The notes: generated by a model from the letters alone, not told the origin. 64,000 nt of DNA from Anaeromyxobacter terrae (GCF_022690685.1 NZ_JALCYY010000010.1:1-64000); one strand, 5' to 3'. Numbered from the stretch's first letter, positions 27,763 through 36,521 are shown. Translations and numbers: made by a program.

Positions 27763-29252
27763 GCGGCGCCGCGACGAACGCCGGCGCGGCGGGCGCGGGC
27801 ACCGTGAGCCCTGACCTCGAGGCGGGCTTCGAGGCGTCGTGCCTCGCGCGCGAGCGCTGGGAGGGCACGACCGCCGTTCTCCTCTCCGCGGTCCTCATCC
27901 CGCTCTGGATCGTCTTCGACGCGCTGCTCGAGCCGGAGTGGGTGCAGCCCTTCACGGTCATGCGGACCGCGGCGACGGCGGTCGCCTGGGTCGCCGTGGT
28001 CGCCGTTCGCCGGGCCCGGACCACCCGCGGGCTGCGGGCGTGGGTCGTGCTGGCGCTGGCGATCGGCGGCGCGGCGATCGCGCTGATGCTGCCGCACGTC
28101 CAGCACTTCCCGGCCTACGTGTTCGGGTTCTCGCTCTTCTTCTGGGGAGCCGGCGCGATGTTCTCGTGGCCGGCCCGGTGGTCGCTCGCGCTCTTCGGGT
28201 TCCTGCTCGCCGTCATGTCGACGGGGTTCGCCGTCTGGCCGGACGCGCGCGAGCTCGCGGACTTCATCGCCGCGGGCTTCTACCTGGGCAGCGCCGCCAC
28301 GATCGCCACCATCATGACGATCGTCCGGAGCCGGCTCGTGCGCGAGGGGTTCGTGGTGTCGCACGAGCTCGCGATGCGCAACGCCGACGTCGAGCGCACG
28401 CTCGAGCAGCTCCGCGACGCGCAGGCGCGCCTCGTCGCGTCGGAGAAGCTCACCGCGCTCGGGAGGCTCCTCGCCGGCCTCTCCCACGAGATCAACAACC
28501 CGCTGAACGTGCTCCACAACAACCTCGACCCGCTCCGCGCCTCGCTCGGCGGGTTGCTCGAGGTCGCCCGCGCCGCCGAGGGCGCGTCGGCCGCCGACCT
28601 GCCCGCGCTGCGCCGGCGCTGCGCCGAGCTCGACGTGGAGACGACCTCGCAGGACGTGCGGGACGCGACCGAGATGATGCGTGCGGCGATGGAGCGGGTG
28701 CGGCAGGTCCACGCCGACCTGCGGGCGTTCATCCGCGGCGACGCGCCGGGCATGGTGCACGGCGACCCGGGAGAGGGGCTCCGCGCGACCGCGGCGCTCC
28801 TGTCGCGCAGGCTGCCCGAGGGGGTCCACGTCGAGGTGGACGTGGGTCCGCTCCCGCGGACCACCTTCCAGCCCGGGCAGCTGAACCAGGTCTGGCACAA
28901 CCTCGTCCAGAACGCGCTCGACGCCGTCGGGGACGCGGGCACCGTCACGGTCCGGGCGCGCGCGGTCGGGGACCGGCTCGAGGTCACGGTCGCGGACAGC
29001 GGACCGGGCGTCGCGCCGGAGCACCAGGCGCGGCTCTTCGAGCCGTTCTTCACGACGAAGGGCGTCGGAAAGGGCACCGGGCTGGGGCTCGCCATGAGCT
29101 ACCAGATCGTCGAGCGCCACGGCGGGGCCATGTTCCTCGACGGCGGCTACACGGAGGGCGCCCGGTTCGTGGTTCAGCTCCCGGTGCGCGTCGTCCCCGC
29201 CCTGCCGGTCCCGGCCGCGAGCGACCCGAGCGCGTCCCGCCGCGCGGGGTAG
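27759..29252 (+). CDS. Membrane sensor histidine kinase
   Basis: Hybrid-free histidine kinase of 497 residues. Six or so hydrophobic helices occupy about residues 38-190. A coiled coil follows (ADVERTLEQLRDAQARLVASEKLTALGRL), then the H-box GLSHEINNPLNVLHNN with phosphoacceptor His243. The ATPase domain has the N box (NQVWHNLVQNALDAV), G1 (VADSGPGVAP), F box (FEPFFTTK) and G2 (GKGTGLGLAMSY). This composition, with no HAMP or PAS domain, matches HPK4-type kinases (NtrB-like 'EINNPL'). It overlaps the receiver gene by GTGA. The signal is presumably sensed within the membrane segment; no ligand can be named. Confidence 0.88.
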   Translation: MSGAATNAGAAGAGTVSPDLEAGFEASCLARERWEGTTAVLLSAVLIPLWIVFDALLEPEWVQPFTVMRTAATAVAWVAVVAVRRARTTRGLRAWVVLALAIGGAAIALMLPHVQHFPAYVFGFSLFFWGAGAMFSWPARWSLALFGFLLAVMSTGFAVWPDARELADFIAAGFYLGSAATIATIMTIVRSRLVREGFVVSHELAMRNADVERTLEQLRDAQARLVASEKLTALGRLLAGLSHEINNPLNVLHNNLDPLRASLGGLLEVARAAEGASAADLPALRRRCAELDVETTSQDVRDATEMMRAAMERVRQVHADLRAFIRGDAPGMVHGDPGEGLRATAALLSRRLPEGVHVEVDVGPLPRTTFQPGQLNQVWHNLVQNALDAVGDAGTVTVRARAVGDRLEVTVADSGPGVAPEHQARLFEPFFTTKGVGKGTGLGLAMSYQIVERHGGAMFLDGGYTEGARFVVQLPVRVVPALPVPAASDPSASRRAG

Positions 29253-29378
29253 CGCCTTCGCCGTTCGTCGCGCCGCGACCCGCCCGAGCCGCCCCCGCGC
29301 GGCGAGGGCGGGCGCCGGTGACGAGCGTATCCTCGGCACGCGTGGCGTGCGCTCCCGCCTCGCCGATGGAGGTCTCCC

Positions 29379-31523
29379 GTGCGTACCTGCGCCGCTCTCG
29401 TCCTCGCCGGCCTCGGCGCCCTGGCCGGCTGCCACTCCGGCCCCGATCAGCGGCAGGTCGCGATCGCCCGCGTCGGCCTCGACCCGATCGCCGGGTGCGA
29501 GGATCTCGCCCGCGCCGTCCGCGACCGGCTCGTCGCCGACATGGACCGGGCCCTGGACGCGAACCTCGCGGCCGCGCTCGAGGGACGCTGCTGGGCGTAC
29601 GGAGCCGTCCCGCCCGTCATGGCCACGCCCGCGCCCGGGGGCGACGCGGGCGGCGCGAAGACCTGGTCCGACACCAACGTCCAGGTCGCCGGCGTCGACG
29701 AGCCGGACCTCGTGAAGACCGACGGGGAGCTCGTCTACGCGATCGGCGCCGGTCGCCTCCAGATCCTCGACGCCTGGCCCGCCGCGGAGGCGCACCGGAT
29801 CGCGGCGGTGCAGGTCGAGGGGACGCCGAAGCGGCTCCTCCTGCACGAGGGGCGCGTCGTCGTGTTCTCGTCGCTGGCGCCGCCCGTCGGCGACCCCGGC
29901 GCGACGCCGGTCCCGCCTTCGGGCGGCGGCGTCCCGATGCCGGGCGGCGTCGGCGCGAGCCCGGTCGGGTCGGCGGGCGGCGACTGCACCTACGGCTACG
30001 ACTGCGTGCCCACGGGGGATGGGAACCCCTCGAAGATCACCGTGCTCGACGTCGCGGATCCCGCCCGGCCGCGCGTGCTCCGCGAGGTGACGTTCAACGG
30101 CTCTTACCTCGCGGCCCGCAGGATCGGCGCGTCGGTCCACGCCGTCATCGCGCTGCCGGAGCGGACGGTCCCGGGCCTCGCGTACTGGCCGAGCACGTTC
30201 GTGTGCGGCGACGGCGCGTCCCCCCGGGCGATTCGCGAGGCCTTCGAGCAGCTCCGCCGCGAGAACCGCGCGCTCATCGAGGGCGTGGACCTCGGCGCCC
30301 TCGTGCCCTCGGTTCGCGACGTCCGTCACCGCGCGGACGGCGACGCCGTCGACGCGGACGTCCTCGGGACCTGCCCCGGCTTCCACTCCTCGGCGGAGGG
30401 GGAGGGGGCCGCGTTCGTCTCGATCGCCTCGCTCTCGACGGACGGCGAGGGCCCGCTGTCGGTGACGACCGTGCTCGGCCGGCCCGGGTTCGTCTACGCC
30501 GGGCCGGCTGCGCTCTACGTCGCGTCGCCGCACGCCTGGCGCGGCGGCGGAAGCTGGTTCTGGGCGGAGCCGGAGGTGGCGCCCGAGGCGACGACGGTGC
30601 ACGCGTTCCGGCTCGCCGAGGCTCCCGGCCCGCGCGCCGAGTACCAGGCGAGCGGCGTCGTCGAGGGGCGGGTGCTCTCCTCCTTCTCGCTGGACGAGTA
30701 CGCGGGGGCGCTCCGGATCGCCACGACGACCGGCCACTCGCCGGATCCCGCCGCGCACAGCGCCGTGACCGTGCTGCGGGAGGCGGGCGGGACCCTCGAG
30801 GAGATCGGGCGGGTCGACGGCATCGCGCCCTCGGAGGACATCCGCTCCGTCCGCTTCGACGGCGCGCGGGGGTTCATCGTCACCTTCAAGAAGACCGATC
30901 CGCTGTTCGTGCTCGACCTCGCGGATCCTGCGTCGCCCGCGATCGCCGGGGAGCTGAAGGTCCCGGGCTTCTCGACCTACCTGCACCTCATGGATCCGGC
31001 GCACCTCCTCACCCTCGGCTACGACGCGTCCGACCAGGACGGGTTCGCCTGGTTCACCGGGATCCAGCTCCAGCTCTTCGAGGTCGCCGACCTCGCCGCG
31101 CCGGCGCTCGCGTACCGGGAGCTCATCGGCACGCGCGGGTCCACCTCGCAGGCGGCGACGGACCACCTCGCCTTCAACTACTTCGCGGAGAAGGCGCTGC
31201 TCGCGCTCCCGATGGTGATCTGCGAGGGCGGCGACGCGACCGGCGGCTACGGCACGCTCATGACCTTCAGCGGCCTCCGGGTCTACCGGGTCCGCGCCGA
31301 CGAGGGCTTCACGTACCTCGGCGGCGTGGCGCACGCGACGCCGGAGACGTCCGAGACCTTCCGCGACGCGTGCTCCGGCTGGTGGACCGACGCGAGCACG
31401 CCGGTGAAGCGAAGCCTGTTCCTCGAGGACTTCGTCCTGTCGTTCACGGACGGCGAGGTGCGCGTGCAGGACACGCGCGCGCTCGGGACGGACCTCGCGC
31501 GGATCGGCTTCACCGCTCCGTGA
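29379..31523 (+). CDS. Lipoprotein with C-terminal beta-propeller (Beta_propel family)
   Basis: Exported protein of 714 residues. The GTG at 29379 follows GGAGG; the signal sequence ends in the lipobox LAGC (Cys18), so it is probably lipid-anchored. The diagnostic segment TNVQVAGVDEPDLVKTDGELVYAIG (about 98-122) places it in the 'secreted protein with C-terminal beta-propeller' family; repeated strands of the type LTVLDVADPARPRVLREV and LDLADPASPAIAGELKVPG follow. Related proteins are often secreted and Ca-binding, but their function is undefined. Its end overlaps the convergent dedA-type gene by 14 bp. Confidence 0.82.
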   Translation: MRTCAALVLAGLGALAGCHSGPDQRQVAIARVGLDPIAGCEDLARAVRDRLVADMDRALDANLAAALEGRCWAYGAVPPVMATPAPGGDAGGAKTWSDTNVQVAGVDEPDLVKTDGELVYAIGAGRLQILDAWPAAEAHRIAAVQVEGTPKRLLLHEGRVVVFSSLAPPVGDPGATPVPPSGGGVPMPGGVGASPVGSAGGDCTYGYDCVPTGDGNPSKITVLDVADPARPRVLREVTFNGSYLAARRIGASVHAVIALPERTVPGLAYWPSTFVCGDGASPRAIREAFEQLRRENRALIEGVDLGALVPSVRDVRHRADGDAVDADVLGTCPGFHSSAEGEGAAFVSIASLSTDGEGPLSVTTVLGRPGFVYAGPAALYVASPHAWRGGGSWFWAEPEVAPEATTVHAFRLAEAPGPRAEYQASGVVEGRVLSSFSLDEYAGALRIATTTGHSPDPAAHSAVTVLREAGGTLEEIGRVDGIAPSEDIRSVRFDGARGFIVTFKKTDPLFVLDLADPASPAIAGELKVPGFSTYLHLMDPAHLLTLGYDASDQDGFAWFTGIQLQLFEVADLAAPALAYRELIGTRGSTSQAATDHLAFNYFAEKALLALPMVICEGGDATGGYGTLMTFSGLRVYRVRADEGFTYLGGVAHATPETSETFRDACSGWWTDASTPVKRSLFLEDFVLSFTDGEVRVQDTRALGTDLARIGFTAP

Positions 31524-32133
31524 CGGCTTCGCCCACGCCGCGCTGCGCCGCGGCCCGGCGGCGGCGGGCGCGCACCGCGTACGCGACGAGCGCCGCGAGC
31601 GCGACGGCGGCGACGATCCCGAGCTCGACGCGCCTCAGGTCGCGATGCGCCTCGGCGAGGTGGTGGGAGGCGAGGTAGCCGACCGTCACGACCAGCGGGA
31701 CCGAGACGAGCGCGGAGAGCCCGTCCGCGAGGAGGAAGGTCACGCGCCGGACGCCGTGGGTCCCCGCCAGCGCGAACGCCGGCAGGCGGAGCCCGGAGGT
31801 GTGACGCGCGACGACGATCGTCCAGAACGCGTGGCGGGCGAAGTGCCGCTCGAGCCAGGCGCGGCGCCGCGGCGTGAGGACGCGCCGCACAGGGCGGCTC
31901 TCCATCACCGCGTCGCCGTGCCGCCGCGCGAGCGAGTAGAAGAGGAAGTCCCCCGCCACGATCCCCACCCAGCAGGCGACGATCGTCGGGACGAGCCGGA
32001 GGTAGCCCTGGTGCGCGAGGAAGCCGGCGGTGAGCTGGGTGAGCTCCTCGGGCAGGGGCACCCCGACGCCTGCGCCCACGAGGAGCGCCACGATCGCCCC
32101 GTAGCCGAAGTGCTCGACGAATCGCTCGATCAT
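31510..32133 (-). CDS. DedA-family membrane protein
   Basis: DedA/SNARE-associated (VTT) domain protein, 207 residues, with about five hydrophobic segments, including the re-entrant GAGVGVPLPEELTQLTAG near the N-terminus and the family's arginine-containing FWTIVVARHTSGLRLPAFALAG. The family has been linked to undecaprenyl-phosphate or phospholipid flipping and membrane homeostasis. The C-terminus is very basic. The start ATG at 32133 is 8 nt downstream of a TACCTT box (minus strand) and has no ribosome site, a leaderless arrangement. Confidence 0.85.
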   Translation of the reverse strand: MIERFVEHFGYGAIVALLVGAGVGVPLPEELTQLTAGFLAHQGYLRLVPTIVACWVGIVAGDFLFYSLARRHGDAVMESRPVRRVLTPRRRAWLERHFARHAFWTIVVARHTSGLRLPAFALAGTHGVRRVTFLLADGLSALVSVPLVVTVGYLASHHLAEAHRDLRRVELGIVAAVALAALVAYAVRARRRRAAAQRGVGEAVTER

Positions 32134-32141
32134 CGAACGAC

Positions 32142-32147
32142 AAGGTA
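32142..32147 (-). promoter_or_regulatory. -10-like TACCTT of the DedA-type gene
   Basis: On the minus strand TACCTT is followed after 8 nt by the ATG at 32133. It fits the TAnnnT-to-start spacing seen at several other genes here. Confidence 0.35.
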
Positions 32148-32160
32148 GCCCCCGCCGCGC

Positions 32161-32553
32161 TCAGCGGTAGTCGGTGAGCTTGCGGCGCGTCCCGCCGAGC
32201 CGCGGCTCGGTCTTCGCCTGGCACGCCGGGCAGCGGGTCGCGTAGGGCATGACCGAGAGCCGCCCCGGCGCGATCTCCTCCTCGCAGTCCTCGCACAGCC
32301 CGAAGTCCTCGGGTGCGCTCGCGAGCTTCGCGAGGGCCCGATCGATCCGCGCCACGAGCTCCGCCTGGCCCTTGTTGCGCTGCGAGGCGAGCACCTGCAG
32401 CATCTCCGAGAGCGCCTGCGCGTCCTCGTCCGCGACGCCGGTCGTGGCGGAGTCCTTGCGGTTCGGCTCGATCCGGGCGGGGCCGGCCCGGACGAGCTCG
32501 GCGCGGAGCCGCTCGAGCGTCCGCTTCACGTTCGCGCGCTGCGCAGGGGTCAT
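32161..32553 (-). CDS. DksA/TraR-type zinc-finger protein
   Basis: Protein of 130 residues with a coiled-coil N-terminal part (about 1-80; RTLERLRAELVRAG, ALSEMLQVLASQRNKGQAELVARIDRALAKL) and a C4 zinc finger, CEDCEEEIAPGRLSVMPYATRCPAC (about 88-113). This is the DksA/TraR architecture: the coiled coil inserts into the secondary channel of RNA polymerase and modulates initiation with ppGpp. The DxxDxA tip motif of true DksA is not evident, so a specialised paralogue is more likely than the housekeeping DksA. It lies 27 bp from the DedA-type start on the same strand. Confidence 0.8.
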   Translation of the reverse strand: MTPAQRANVKRTLERLRAELVRAGPARIEPNRKDSATTGVADEDAQALSEMLQVLASQRNKGQAELVARIDRALAKLASAPEDFGLCEDCEEEIAPGRLSVMPYATRCPACQAKTEPRLGGTRRKLTDYR

Positions 32554-32607
32554 GCCGGTACACGACTACCCGAACCCGGCGCCGCGCGCCAGCGCGAGCG
32601 GCCGGGG

Positions 32608-32613
32608 TATCTT
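32608..32613 (+). promoter_or_regulatory. -10-like TATCTT of the small ORF
   Basis: TATCTT lies exactly 6 nt before the ATG at 32620, the same spacing as at 27340 and 37253. It supports the small gene as real and leaderless. Confidence 0.4.
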
Positions 32614-32619
32614 CCGCGG

Positions 32620-32817
32620 ATGGTCTGGCACGTCACCGTGGACGGCGCTCCCGCCTGCACCTCGTCGATCCTCGGGCCGGACGAGCGGCTCGAGCCGCCG
32701 GTCTGCGGGACCCGCAACCGCGACCGGGCGGAGGACTACGCACGGCTGCTGCGCGAGCGCCACCCCGGGGCGGCGATCGAGGTGGTCGCCCACGGCTGCC
32801 CCATGCGCGGCGAGTGA
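32620..32817 (+). CDS. Small hypothetical protein (65 aa)
   Basis: Small cytoplasmic protein of 65 residues with no recognised family. It has three Cys residues (Cys13, Cys29, Cys60) and a helical middle, RDRAEDYARLLRERHPGAAIEVV, and ends in HGCPMRGE. The codons are GC-rich in third position throughout, and the ATG sits 6 nt after a TATCTT box, which is why I accept it. It is followed after 54 bp by the alcohol dehydrogenase gene on the same strand; a shared role is not evident. Confidence 0.55.
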   Translation: MVWHVTVDGAPACTSSILGPDERLEPPVCGTRNRDRAEDYARLLRERHPGAAIEVVAHGCPMRGE

Positions 32818-32871
32818 CCGGCGGTCCAAAGGATGGCCGGGCCCCGCTCGCTCGGTTAGTTCGGGGCCACC

Positions 32872-33888
32872 ATGCGCGCCATCCGCTATCACGGTCCGAA
32901 GAAGCCGCTGCAGCTCGAGGAGATCGCCACTCCCACCCCCGGTCCCGGCGACGTGCTGGTGCGGGTGACCGCGGCGGGCGTGTGCCACACCGAGCTCCAC
33001 TTCCTCTCCGGCCTGCTCGACCTCGGGGTCGCGCCGCTCACGCTCGGCCACGAGATCGTCGGCCGGATCGAGCGCGTGGGCGAGGGTGTCGGGCCGGCGC
33101 GCGTGGGGGAGCGGGTCATCGTCTACTACTACTCCGGCTGCGGCCGCTGCCTGCACTGCCTGCGCGGAGACGAGAACCTGTGCGACGCGCTGCGGGCGGA
33201 GCACGGCTTCGTCACGGACGGCGGCTTCGCCGAGTACGTGCGCGTCCCCGCGCGGAACGCGGTGCCGCTGCCGGGCGGGATCTCCGACGCGGACGCGGCG
33301 CCGATCGGCTGCGGCGTCACCACCGCGGTCCACGCGGCCAGCCTCGCGCGCGTCGGCCTCGGCGACTGGGTGGTCGTGTACGGCGTCGGGGCGGTGGGGT
33401 TCGGGCTCGTCCAGGTGGCGCGGCTGCGCGGCGCGCGCGTCATCGCCGTCGGCCGGACCCCGCAGAAGCTCGAGGCCGCCCGCGCGCTCGGCGCCGACGC
33501 GACCGTGCGCGCCGGCGCCGAGGACGTCGCCGCCCGCGTCCGCGAGATCACGGGCGGCCGGGGCGCCGACGTGGTGTTCGAGCTCGTCGCGACGCGCGAG
33601 ACGATGGCCGCGAGCGCGCGCTCCCTCGCGAAGCGCGGTCGGCTCGTCTTCGTCGGCTACTCGGAGGACACCTTCGAGATCCACCCGATCCAGCTCGTGG
33701 TCGGCGAGCAGAGTGTCCTCGGCTCCGTGGGGAACACGCTCGCCGAGCTGCAGGAGGCGGTCGAGCTCGTCGCCCAGGGACGGGTGAGGACGATGGTCGA
33801 CCGCGTGCTCCCGCTCGAGCGCTTCCAGGAGGGCGTGGACGCGCTCTCGGGCGGCAGCCTCCTCGGGCGCGCCGTCTTGAAGCCGTAG
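32872..33888 (+). CDS. Zinc-dependent alcohol dehydrogenase-like protein
   Basis: Medium-chain dehydrogenase/reductase of 338 residues, NAD(P)-dependent. The catalytic-zinc region has GVCHTELHFLSG and LTLGHEIVGRIERVGEGV; the structural-zinc cysteines are in YYYSGCGRCLHCLRGDENLCD; and the Rossmann motif is VVYGVGAVGFGLVQVARLRG. All ligands for both zincs appear intact. Substrates could be an alcohol or an alicyclic/aromatic-pathway hydroxy compound; sequence alone does not decide. The ATG at 32872 has no strong ribosome site; TTAGTT lies just upstream. Confidence 0.88.
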   Translation: MRAIRYHGPKKPLQLEEIATPTPGPGDVLVRVTAAGVCHTELHFLSGLLDLGVAPLTLGHEIVGRIERVGEGVGPARVGERVIVYYYSGCGRCLHCLRGDENLCDALRAEHGFVTDGGFAEYVRVPARNAVPLPGGISDADAAPIGCGVTTAVHAASLARVGLGDWVVVYGVGAVGFGLVQVARLRGARVIAVGRTPQKLEAARALGADATVRAGAEDVAARVREITGGRGADVVFELVATRETMAASARSLAKRGRLVFVGYSEDTFEIHPIQLVVGEQSVLGSVGNTLAELQEAVELVAQGRVRTMVDRVLPLERFQEGVDALSGGSLLGRAVLKP

Positions 33889-33910
33889 CAGCTCGCCGCG
33901 GCCGGCGCGC

Positions 33911-34396
33911 TCAACCGCCGAAGTCGGAGCGGGCGGAGGTCGCGCCGAGGCCGGCGATGGCGGTGACGCCCTCGCAGCGCATCCACTCCCCGGTGTCGAG
34001 CACGATCGCGTCCTCGTGCGTGCCGCCGGGCATCACGAGCTTCTTCTCCTGCAGGAGCATCTCGTCGACGAAGATCGGCACGCCGAACATGGCGAGCGGC
34101 GGCTCGGCGCCGGCCTCGCACGGCTCGAACCGCGGCGTGAACTCCGACTCCGCCACGAGCTCGGCCGGGCGCCCCGTCGCCTCCTCGAGCGCCGAGAGGC
34201 TGACGCGGTCGGTGGCCGCGACGACCGCGAACGCGATGAGGCCGTCTAGGCTCACGACAACCGCCTTCGCGACCCGGTGGCCGCTCACGTGCTCGGCGGC
34301 GGCGAGCTCCTGCGCGGACATCGCCGTCCGGTGGGTGTGGTGCTCGTACCCGCGATGACTCTCGCGCAGGTGCGACTCGATCAGCGATGGGATCAT
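33911..34396 (-). CDS. YbaK/ProX-type aminoacyl-tRNA deacylase domain protein
   Basis: Protein of 161 residues containing the YbaK/aaRS-associated domain, which hydrolyses mischarged aminoacyl-tRNA (Cys-/Ala-tRNA(Pro) and similar). The ATG at 34396 follows GGAGGAC; the upstream 21 in-frame residues are excluded for that reason. Family features: a helix with SAQELAAAEHVSGHRVAKAVVV, containing the conserved Lys, then LEEATGRPAELVAESEF and CEAGAEPPLAMFGVPIFVDE. The N-terminal YEHHTHRTAMS resembles the substrate pocket of stand-alone family members. Which tRNA it edits is unknown. Confidence 0.82.
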   Translation of the reverse strand: MIPSLIESHLRESHRGYEHHTHRTAMSAQELAAAEHVSGHRVAKAVVVSLDGLIAFAVVAATDRVSLSALEEATGRPAELVAESEFTPRFEPCEAGAEPPLAMFGVPIFVDEMLLQEKKLVMPGGTHEDAIVLDTGEWMRCEGVTAIAGLGATSARSDFGG

Positions 34397-34592
34397 GGCC
34401 CGTCCTCCTCTGCCTACATGAGCATTCTCGGGCGAGCGCGCCTCGGTGGGCGGCGGCACGCCGGGGCGTCCCCGCTGCAGGGAGGCCGGCCGCCGGGCGC
34501 TCGCGGCGACGCGCCGCGGGCGCGCATTCGCGGGCCCCGCCGCTGCCGAGCGGCGGGGTCGTCGCGGAGCCTCGTCGCCGGCGTCCGCGTCC

Positions 34593-34922
34593 TCAGGGCG
34601 CGGACGCCGCGGGGGTCTGCGGCGTCGCCGCGTGCCCCGGGCGCACGAGCGAGATGGCGAACAGCACGGCGCCGACGAGCGCGTTGCTGACGCGGGCGAT
34701 GCCCGACGCGTTCGTCAGGAAGAGCGCCGCGATGGCGAGGAGCACGGCGACCACCGAGATCACGTACCGCACGCCGGGCTTGCCCTGCGCCGCGAACGCG
34801 GCGACCGCGACGACGAGCGCCGAGATGGCCGTGAACGTGGCGGAGAACGGCGTCTGCGGGAGCGCGAAGGCGGAGATGAGCAGCCACGTCGCAAAGATCA
34901 GGTTCAGGGTGACGAAGCGCAT
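34593..34922 (-). CDS. Small four-helix membrane protein
   Basis: Hydrophobic protein of 109 residues with four predicted membrane helices (NLIFATWLLISAFAL, AISALVVAVAAFAAQG, YVISVVAVLLAIAALFL, VSNALVGAVLFAISLV) connected by very short loops, and a Pro/Thr/Ala tail. The pattern resembles SPW-repeat proteins, but the diagnostic SPW triplet is missing, so the assignment is loose. Length, high hydrophobicity and GC-rich third positions support a real gene. No partner gene is adjacent in an operon. Confidence 0.6.
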   Translation of the reverse strand: MRFVTLNLIFATWLLISAFALPQTPFSATFTAISALVVAVAAFAAQGKPGVRYVISVVAVLLAIAALFLTNASGIARVSNALVGAVLFAISLVRPGHAATPQTPAASAP

Positions 34923-35081
34923 CGACAGCCTCCTTCGGCCAAGAGCGTCGGCCGATCGGCGGAGCACGTCGAGGCGTCCTCGCGGAGTGGCTCGGACGCG
35001 GGAACGGCCAGCGGGCGGGCGTGCCTCCGGGCGGCCCCCGCCCCGCCCGTGAGCCGCGCGCCTCGCCGCCACACCCGGGTG

Positions 35082-35087
35082 TAGAGT
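35082..35087 (+). promoter_or_regulatory. -10-like TAGAGT upstream of the UGA-containing gene
   Basis: TAGAGT sits 7 nt before the GTG at 35095, as at other leaderless genes of this window. It favours 35095 over 35173 as the true start. Confidence 0.4.
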
Positions 35088-35094
35088 CGCGCAC

Positions 35095-35694
35095 GTGACC
35101 ACCGAGCGACGGCTCCTCCTCCGGGCGAGCGGCTTCTCCTGAGGGCCCGTCGCGGGCCTCGGCTGAGGCACCGTGCTCGCGCCCGTGCTGGCGCGCCTCT
35201 CCCGGATCCCCGAGCTCGCGCGCGCCCAGGTGGACGCGGCGGGCCGGCTCTTCCTCCTCGAGCTCGCGCCCGGGGCCGATCCCGACGGCGCGCTCGCCGC
35301 GGCGCGGGCGGTCCTCGGCGCCCGTGCGCGCCCCGTCCCCGACGCTGAGGCGCAGCTCGAGAGCGTCCCGCGGGGCGACCGCTGGTTCACAGCGGAGGAC
35401 ATCCGCGGGCTGTCGTACGTCGAGGCGCGCGTCCTCGCGGCCCGGGTCTGCGACCGGGCGCTGCGCGAGGTGCCGCTCGAGACCGCGCTGGCGGACCGGC
35501 TCGAGGACGCGGCGGTCGTCGAGATCCGCGCCGCGCTCGATCGCGTCCACGACGAGGGCGGCCGGGACTCGAGCGCGTGGTTCGATCCGGCCTGGCCCGG
35601 CATCGCCGCGGCGATCGCGGCGCGCCTGCGGCAGGCGCTGGACGCGGACGGGCTCGCGGCGCTCCGCGAGGCGCTCCTGCGCGCGCGCACGTGA
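35095..35694 (+). CDS. Candidate selenoprotein with HMA-like N-terminus (two in-frame UGA)
   Basis: A conventional reading gives only a 173-residue protein from the GTG at 35173. The same frame, however, continues upstream to a GTG at 35095 preceded by a TAGAGT box, broken by only two TGA codons (35140 and 35164). Every other codon there but one (CGA) ends in G or C, the coding signature of this genome. Read with Sec, the 199-residue protein starts with a segment like the heavy-metal-associated (HMA) fold: LLLRASGFSU, where GMxC is expected, then LARLSRIPELARAQVDAAGRL resembling the second helix and strand. Sec would be residues 16 and 24. A helical domain of unknown family follows (about 110-199). 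A 6-bp hairpin with a GU-containing loop (35178-35195) begins 12 nt after the second UGA. If UGA is not read, translation would begin at 35173. Function unknown; metal or thiol/selenol chemistry is a guess. Confidence 0.5.
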
Positions 35695-35710
35695 CGGCGC
35701 GCCCCGGCGA

Positions 35711-36370
35711 TCAGCGCAGCGCGCGGATCGCGCCCGCGACCACGGCGAAGTGACACGCCGCGGCGGCCACCACGAGCAGGTGGAAGATCTCGTGGAACCC
35801 GAACACCGCGGGGAACGGATCCGGCCGGCGCAGCGCGTAGATCACCGCGCCGGCCGTGTACAGGAGCCCGCCGCCGAGGAGGAGCGCGAGGGCGCCCGCA
35901 CCGATCGCCGCGTGGAGCGCCGGAACGACCGGCACGACGAGCCACCCGAGCAGCACGTACAGCGCGGCCATGAGCGGCTTCGGGGCGGCGACCCACACGA
36001 TCGAGAGGACCACCCCCGCCGCCGCGCCGAGCCAGACCGCCGCGAGCAGCGGCCGGCCGGGGTGGCCGAGCAGGAGGCACAGGGGCGTGTAGGTCCCGGC
36101 GATGAGGACGAAGATGGCCGAGTGGTCGACGCGCCAGAGGATGCGGCGCGCACGGGCCGACCAGGTGGGGCGGTGATACACCGCGCTCGCGAAGAAGAGC
36201 GCGAACAGGCTCGCGCCGTAGGTGAGGGCCCCGGTGCGGGCGGTGACCGTGTCGGCGTTGACGAACAGCAGCGCCCAGGCCGGTGCCGCGAGGTACGCGG
36301 CGATCTCGTGCGAGACGCCGCGCAGCAGCGGCTTCACGCGCTCCACACCTGCCACCCGCTCCTCCGCCAT
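35711..36370 (-). CDS. Hemolysin III / PAQR-family membrane protein
   Basis: Seven-helix membrane protein of 219 residues of the hemolysin III (YqfA/PAQR) family. The family hallmarks are visible: the early His in LRGVSHEIAAY, Ser and His in FFASAVYHRPT, WRVDHSAIFVLIAGTYTPL, and the C-terminal His pair in GFHEIFHLLVVAAAACHF, the residues that form the zinc site in PAQR homologues. Bacterial members affect membrane fluidity or fatty acid homeostasis; haemolytic activity is not to be assumed. The ATG at 36370 is preceded by GGAGGGG; a GTG 18 nt upstream is a weaker alternative. Confidence 0.85.
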   Translation of the reverse strand: MAEERVAGVERVKPLLRGVSHEIAAYLAAPAWALLFVNADTVTARTGALTYGASLFALFFASAVYHRPTWSARARRILWRVDHSAIFVLIAGTYTPLCLLLGHPGRPLLAAVWLGAAAGVVLSIVWVAAPKPLMAALYVLLGWLVVPVVPALHAAIGAGALALLLGGGLLYTAGAVIYALRRPDPFPAVFGFHEIFHLLVVAAAACHFAVVAGAIRALR

Positions 36371-36521
36371 CGCCGCCCCTCCGTCCACTCAGAGAGTTGC
36401 GGTGAGCGCGTCACGGGGGCGTCATCGCGGCGCGACCGTTCGGGGGCGATGCCCGCGCGGTCGCGCGCAGCCGGGGAGGGACCGCACGGGGAGGGGGAGA
36501 GCGGCGGGCGCGCGGCGGTGC

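Noticed and set aside
32313-34358. Long plus-strand frame across the DksA-like and alcohol dehydrogenase genes
   Set aside because: Out-of-frame shadow of the dehydrogenase; product is Arg/Ala-rich and lacks any motif.
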